A stretch of DNA of 6,788 nucleotides from Candidatus Bathyarchaeota archaeon (GTDB taxonomy: Archaea; Thermoproteota; Bathyarchaeia; TCS64), in the NCBI GenBank assembly GCA_013329615.1, contig DUKA01000128.1, positions 1,628 through 8,415 on the forward strand. Reading direction: 5' to 3'. The translations under genes were made by a program, and so were the position numbers. The notes beneath the pieces are model-generated. The model was not told the origin of the DNA. It ran no database searches and was given only the letters and a program-made list of their open reading frames with translations. Positions 5,051-6,788 of this stretch are shown here, one piece after another; the first letter of the stretch is position 1; every line of letters begins with the position of its first letter.

Positions 5051-6768
5051 CACGTGCTTGTTTTCATCTCCCTAAAGATTATGGTTGTTACTACTATAGT
5101 TACTATCACAATGCATGCGGTTATTGCTATATATAATTTCCAAGGCGGTGGAGGAGGTGTTATCTCTTTTACTGAGAGTGTGCCCTTTAATCCAGATACC
5201 TCGATGTCGTATATCCTCGCTTCTTCCTTAACTAGCTCAAACATCACCGTTGTGGATTCTCCTCCGGTTAGAGCAACTGTTTTTGTATCTACTACTACGC
5301 CGTTAACCTTTAAGTCAACAGTATATGAGCCTGTTTGTTCGCCTACATTTGTAACCTTAACACTGATCGTAATTTTTTGTTTAACTTCAGCTTCAGTTGG
5401 ACTCATGCTTAAATCTGTGACTGTAAATTTGGCAGGTACCTCAACCTTCTCAACTGTGAATGAAACTTCTGGGCTCTCAACTCCTTCATGGTCAAGGTCT
5501 CCACCCCAGTTCGCCTTAACGGTCCAAGATCCAGCTATCTCAGGTGTGAATATATCCTCAAATTCACCGAAGGCTGTGGAAGTAACATTTCTAATCAAAA
5601 TAATGCCATTAGGCATCTCGTAGATTAAGGTAACCATCGCTTCAATGTGAAGTGGAATGATAGAACCTGATACGGTAACTGTTTCACCCAGCAAGACCTC
5701 GCTCAGAGAAACGGAGATCAATGCGCGCACGCCAAAGAACTCTGCAGAACCGTTAGGGGAGGTGTGGATAGGATCTGGAGTGGCGTTCTTAATTATATTG
5801 TTCCCGATTCTTGCAAAAGCTCCGTTGTAAATCCAAATGGCTGGCCTTAGTATAATATCCTCGATGGTGTTGTTATTGATGAGTACTCGTGTTCCTGAGT
5901 CATGGATGTTCATGGCCCAATCAAGGTTGTTTGTGATCACGTTGTCGCAGATGTCTACCTTCGAGCCCTTCTCTATTTCAATTGCTGAGCATCTGCCCTC
6001 TATAAGAAAGTTCCCAAAAATCTTACCATTGGAGTTTTGGAAGTCTATACCAATCCCATCATCTGAGCCAGCACAGCAAATCTCATATGACGGGTGACCG
6101 AGCTTACCCATTTTGATGAAGGTATTATTCGCAACGGTAACGTCTGAGCAATATACATCTGGCGCTCCGATCTGGATACCTCCCTGCCTTGTTTCTTCAA
6201 AAAGGTTGTTTACGATTCTTAGATTAGACGCGGAACCCTGTATAGAAGTACCTCGGCAGTGGCGAAACGTGTTTCTTTCTACAACGATGCCAGGGCTTTG
6301 GATGAGTAGACCGGGGTTAAGTTGGGTGGGACTGTAAGCCCCAATATCCTCGATGGTTGAGTCTTGGACTTTGCCTTTGCTCCCCGCCCTATAAGTAAAT
6401 CGATAGCCATATTCTGGGTCAGCGGCTTTGATCGTGCTCCTCTTGACGTTGAGTTCCCCGTTAACAATTATTTCCAAGCCACCATCCGATGGAGACTCTA
6501 TTATCAGAGTCACGTTATCTAGGTTTAAAATGGAGTTAACAACCAGATTACTCCTTAGCCAAATGATTCTATGCTCGTAGCTGGTTGGGTCGTTGATTTC
6601 CTCATCTTTCTGTGCACCTGTAAAGACATAAGAAATGGCTTTGTCCATATTACGACGATCTAACAAAAAAGTTTCATTGGACTGAGAAGGGCTCTGTAGA
6701 GCATGCACCATGTAGGAGCAATTTAACATTGACATGAGGAGAAAACCAACGATGATTTCCTTTCTCAA
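5050..6768 (-). CDS. Secreted, membrane-anchored right-handed parallel beta-helix protein with CARDB domain
   Basis: No specific function is recognised. The 572-residue product looks like an archaeal cell-surface protein: a signal peptide (1-23, likely cut after VHA), a right-handed parallel beta-helix (about 70-335) with repeated N-N-x-F/I turns such as IVNNLFEET and VANNTFIKM, an Ig-like beta domain (about 345-440), a CARDB-type domain (about 446-534), five prolines (538-542), one membrane helix (544-564) and a short polar tail. It would face outward with a small cytoplasmic end. Beta-helix folds often bind or cleave polysaccharides, but no catalytic signature is evident. TTG at 6768 is the start: an in-frame TAG lies two codons upstream, it yields a proper signal peptide, and AGGAG is ten bases before it. 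The gene is more AT-rich than its neighbours, convergent to ndk, and bracketed by a 24-bp repeat. Confidence 0.85.
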   Translation of the reverse strand: MRKEIIVGFLLMSMLNCSYMVHALQSPSQSNETFLLDRRNMDKAISYVFTGAQKDEEINDPTSYEHRIIWLRSNLVVNSILNLDNVTLIIESPSDGGLEIIVNGELNVKRSTIKAADPEYGYRFTYRAGSKGKVQDSTIEDIGAYSPTQLNPGLLIQSPGIVVERNTFRHCRGTSIQGSASNLRIVNNLFEETRQGGIQIGAPDVYCSDVTVANNTFIKMGKLGHPSYEICCAGSDDGIGIDFQNSNGKIFGNFLIEGRCSAIEIEKGSKVDICDNVITNNLDWAMNIHDSGTRVLINNNTIEDIILRPAIWIYNGAFARIGNNIIKNATPDPIHTSPNGSAEFFGVRALISVSLSEVLLGETVTVSGSIIPLHIEAMVTLIYEMPNGIILIRNVTSTAFGEFEDIFTPEIAGSWTVKANWGGDLDHEGVESPEVSFTVEKVEVPAKFTVTDLSMSPTEAEVKQKITISVKVTNVGEQTGSYTVDLKVNGVVVDTKTVALTGGESTTVMFELVKEEARIYDIEVSGLKGTLSVKEITPPPPPWKLYIAITACIVIVTIVVTTIIFREMKTST

Positions 6769-6788
6769 TCTCTACTTTCTCCTATGAT
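6765..6788. repeat. 24-bp direct repeat, copy 2 (ends exactly at the window end)
   Basis: Identical to 5027-5050 and 1738 bp away. On the minus strand it holds AGGAG (6783-6779) and the TTG start codon (6768-6766) of the beta-helix gene. The window stops at the last repeated base, so the match may continue outward. This is what a contig ending in an unresolved repeat, or in an overlap between assembly-graph nodes, would look like. Confidence 0.9.

Noticed and set aside
4988..5623. A 211-codon plus-strand open frame opposite the end of the beta-helix gene
   Set aside because: It has no recognisable domain, is low-complexity Ser/Thr/Val-rich as expected of an antisense shadow, and overlaps a well-supported minus-strand gene.
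5027..6764. A 1738-bp circular element (replicon) inferred from the 24-bp repeats
   Set aside because: It would hold only one surface-protein gene and no replication or mobility function; a tandem repeat or assembly seam explains the repeats more simply.

Overview
The window reads as a piece of an archaeal chromosome, probably the end of a metagenomic contig. The evidence is the gene set: a type 2 isopentenyl-diphosphate isomerase, a geranylgeranyl-diphosphate synthase with archaeal motifs, an archaeal/eukaryotic-type glutamyl-tRNA synthetase, and the archaea/eukaryote-only ribosomal proteins L7Ae, S28e and L24e followed by nucleoside diphosphate kinase. TATA-like boxes lie roughly 20-50 nt upstream of starts, several mRNAs look leaderless or nearly so, and starts include ATG, GTG and TTG. 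I cannot fix the lineage. The last gene is a signal peptide, beta-helix, CARDB, Pro-run, C-terminal membrane helix protein; together with the GC-rich core genes this resembles TACK archaea such as Bathyarchaeia, but that is only an impression.

Layout. Positions 2-490 (+) hold the 3' part of fni. Positions 533-1537 (+) hold idsA. Together they supply C5 isomers and the C20 prenyl chain of archaeal ether lipids. Positions 1600-3324 (+) hold gltX, full length except for an in-frame TAG at codon 205. Positions 3393-4195 (+) hold the compact L7Ae - S28e - L24e translation operon, with its own TATA box. Positions 4420-4920 (+) hold ndk, separated from L24e by a T-rich, terminator-like leader of about 220 bases. 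In many archaea infB follows ndk; here it does not.

At 4921 the character changes. The GC-rich core genes give way to visibly more AT-rich DNA and one large convergent gene (6768-5050, minus), encoding a secreted, membrane-anchored parallel beta-helix surface protein. A perfect 24-bp direct repeat, carrying that gene's ribosome binding site and TTG start, occurs at 5027-5050 (just beyond its stop) and at 6765-6788 (the last base of the window). This suggests either a tandem gene array with a 1738-bp period that broke the assembly, or an assembly overlap artefact.

Most worth a second look are: the amber codon inside an otherwise intact essential gltX in a genome that uses TAG as its normal stop; a kink-loop-like hairpin over the L7Ae ribosome binding site that could be an autoregulatory L7Ae target; the terminal 24-bp repeat; and unusual residues at conserved sites in GluRS and NDK. 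I see no mobile-element genes, CRISPR array, tRNA or rRNA.
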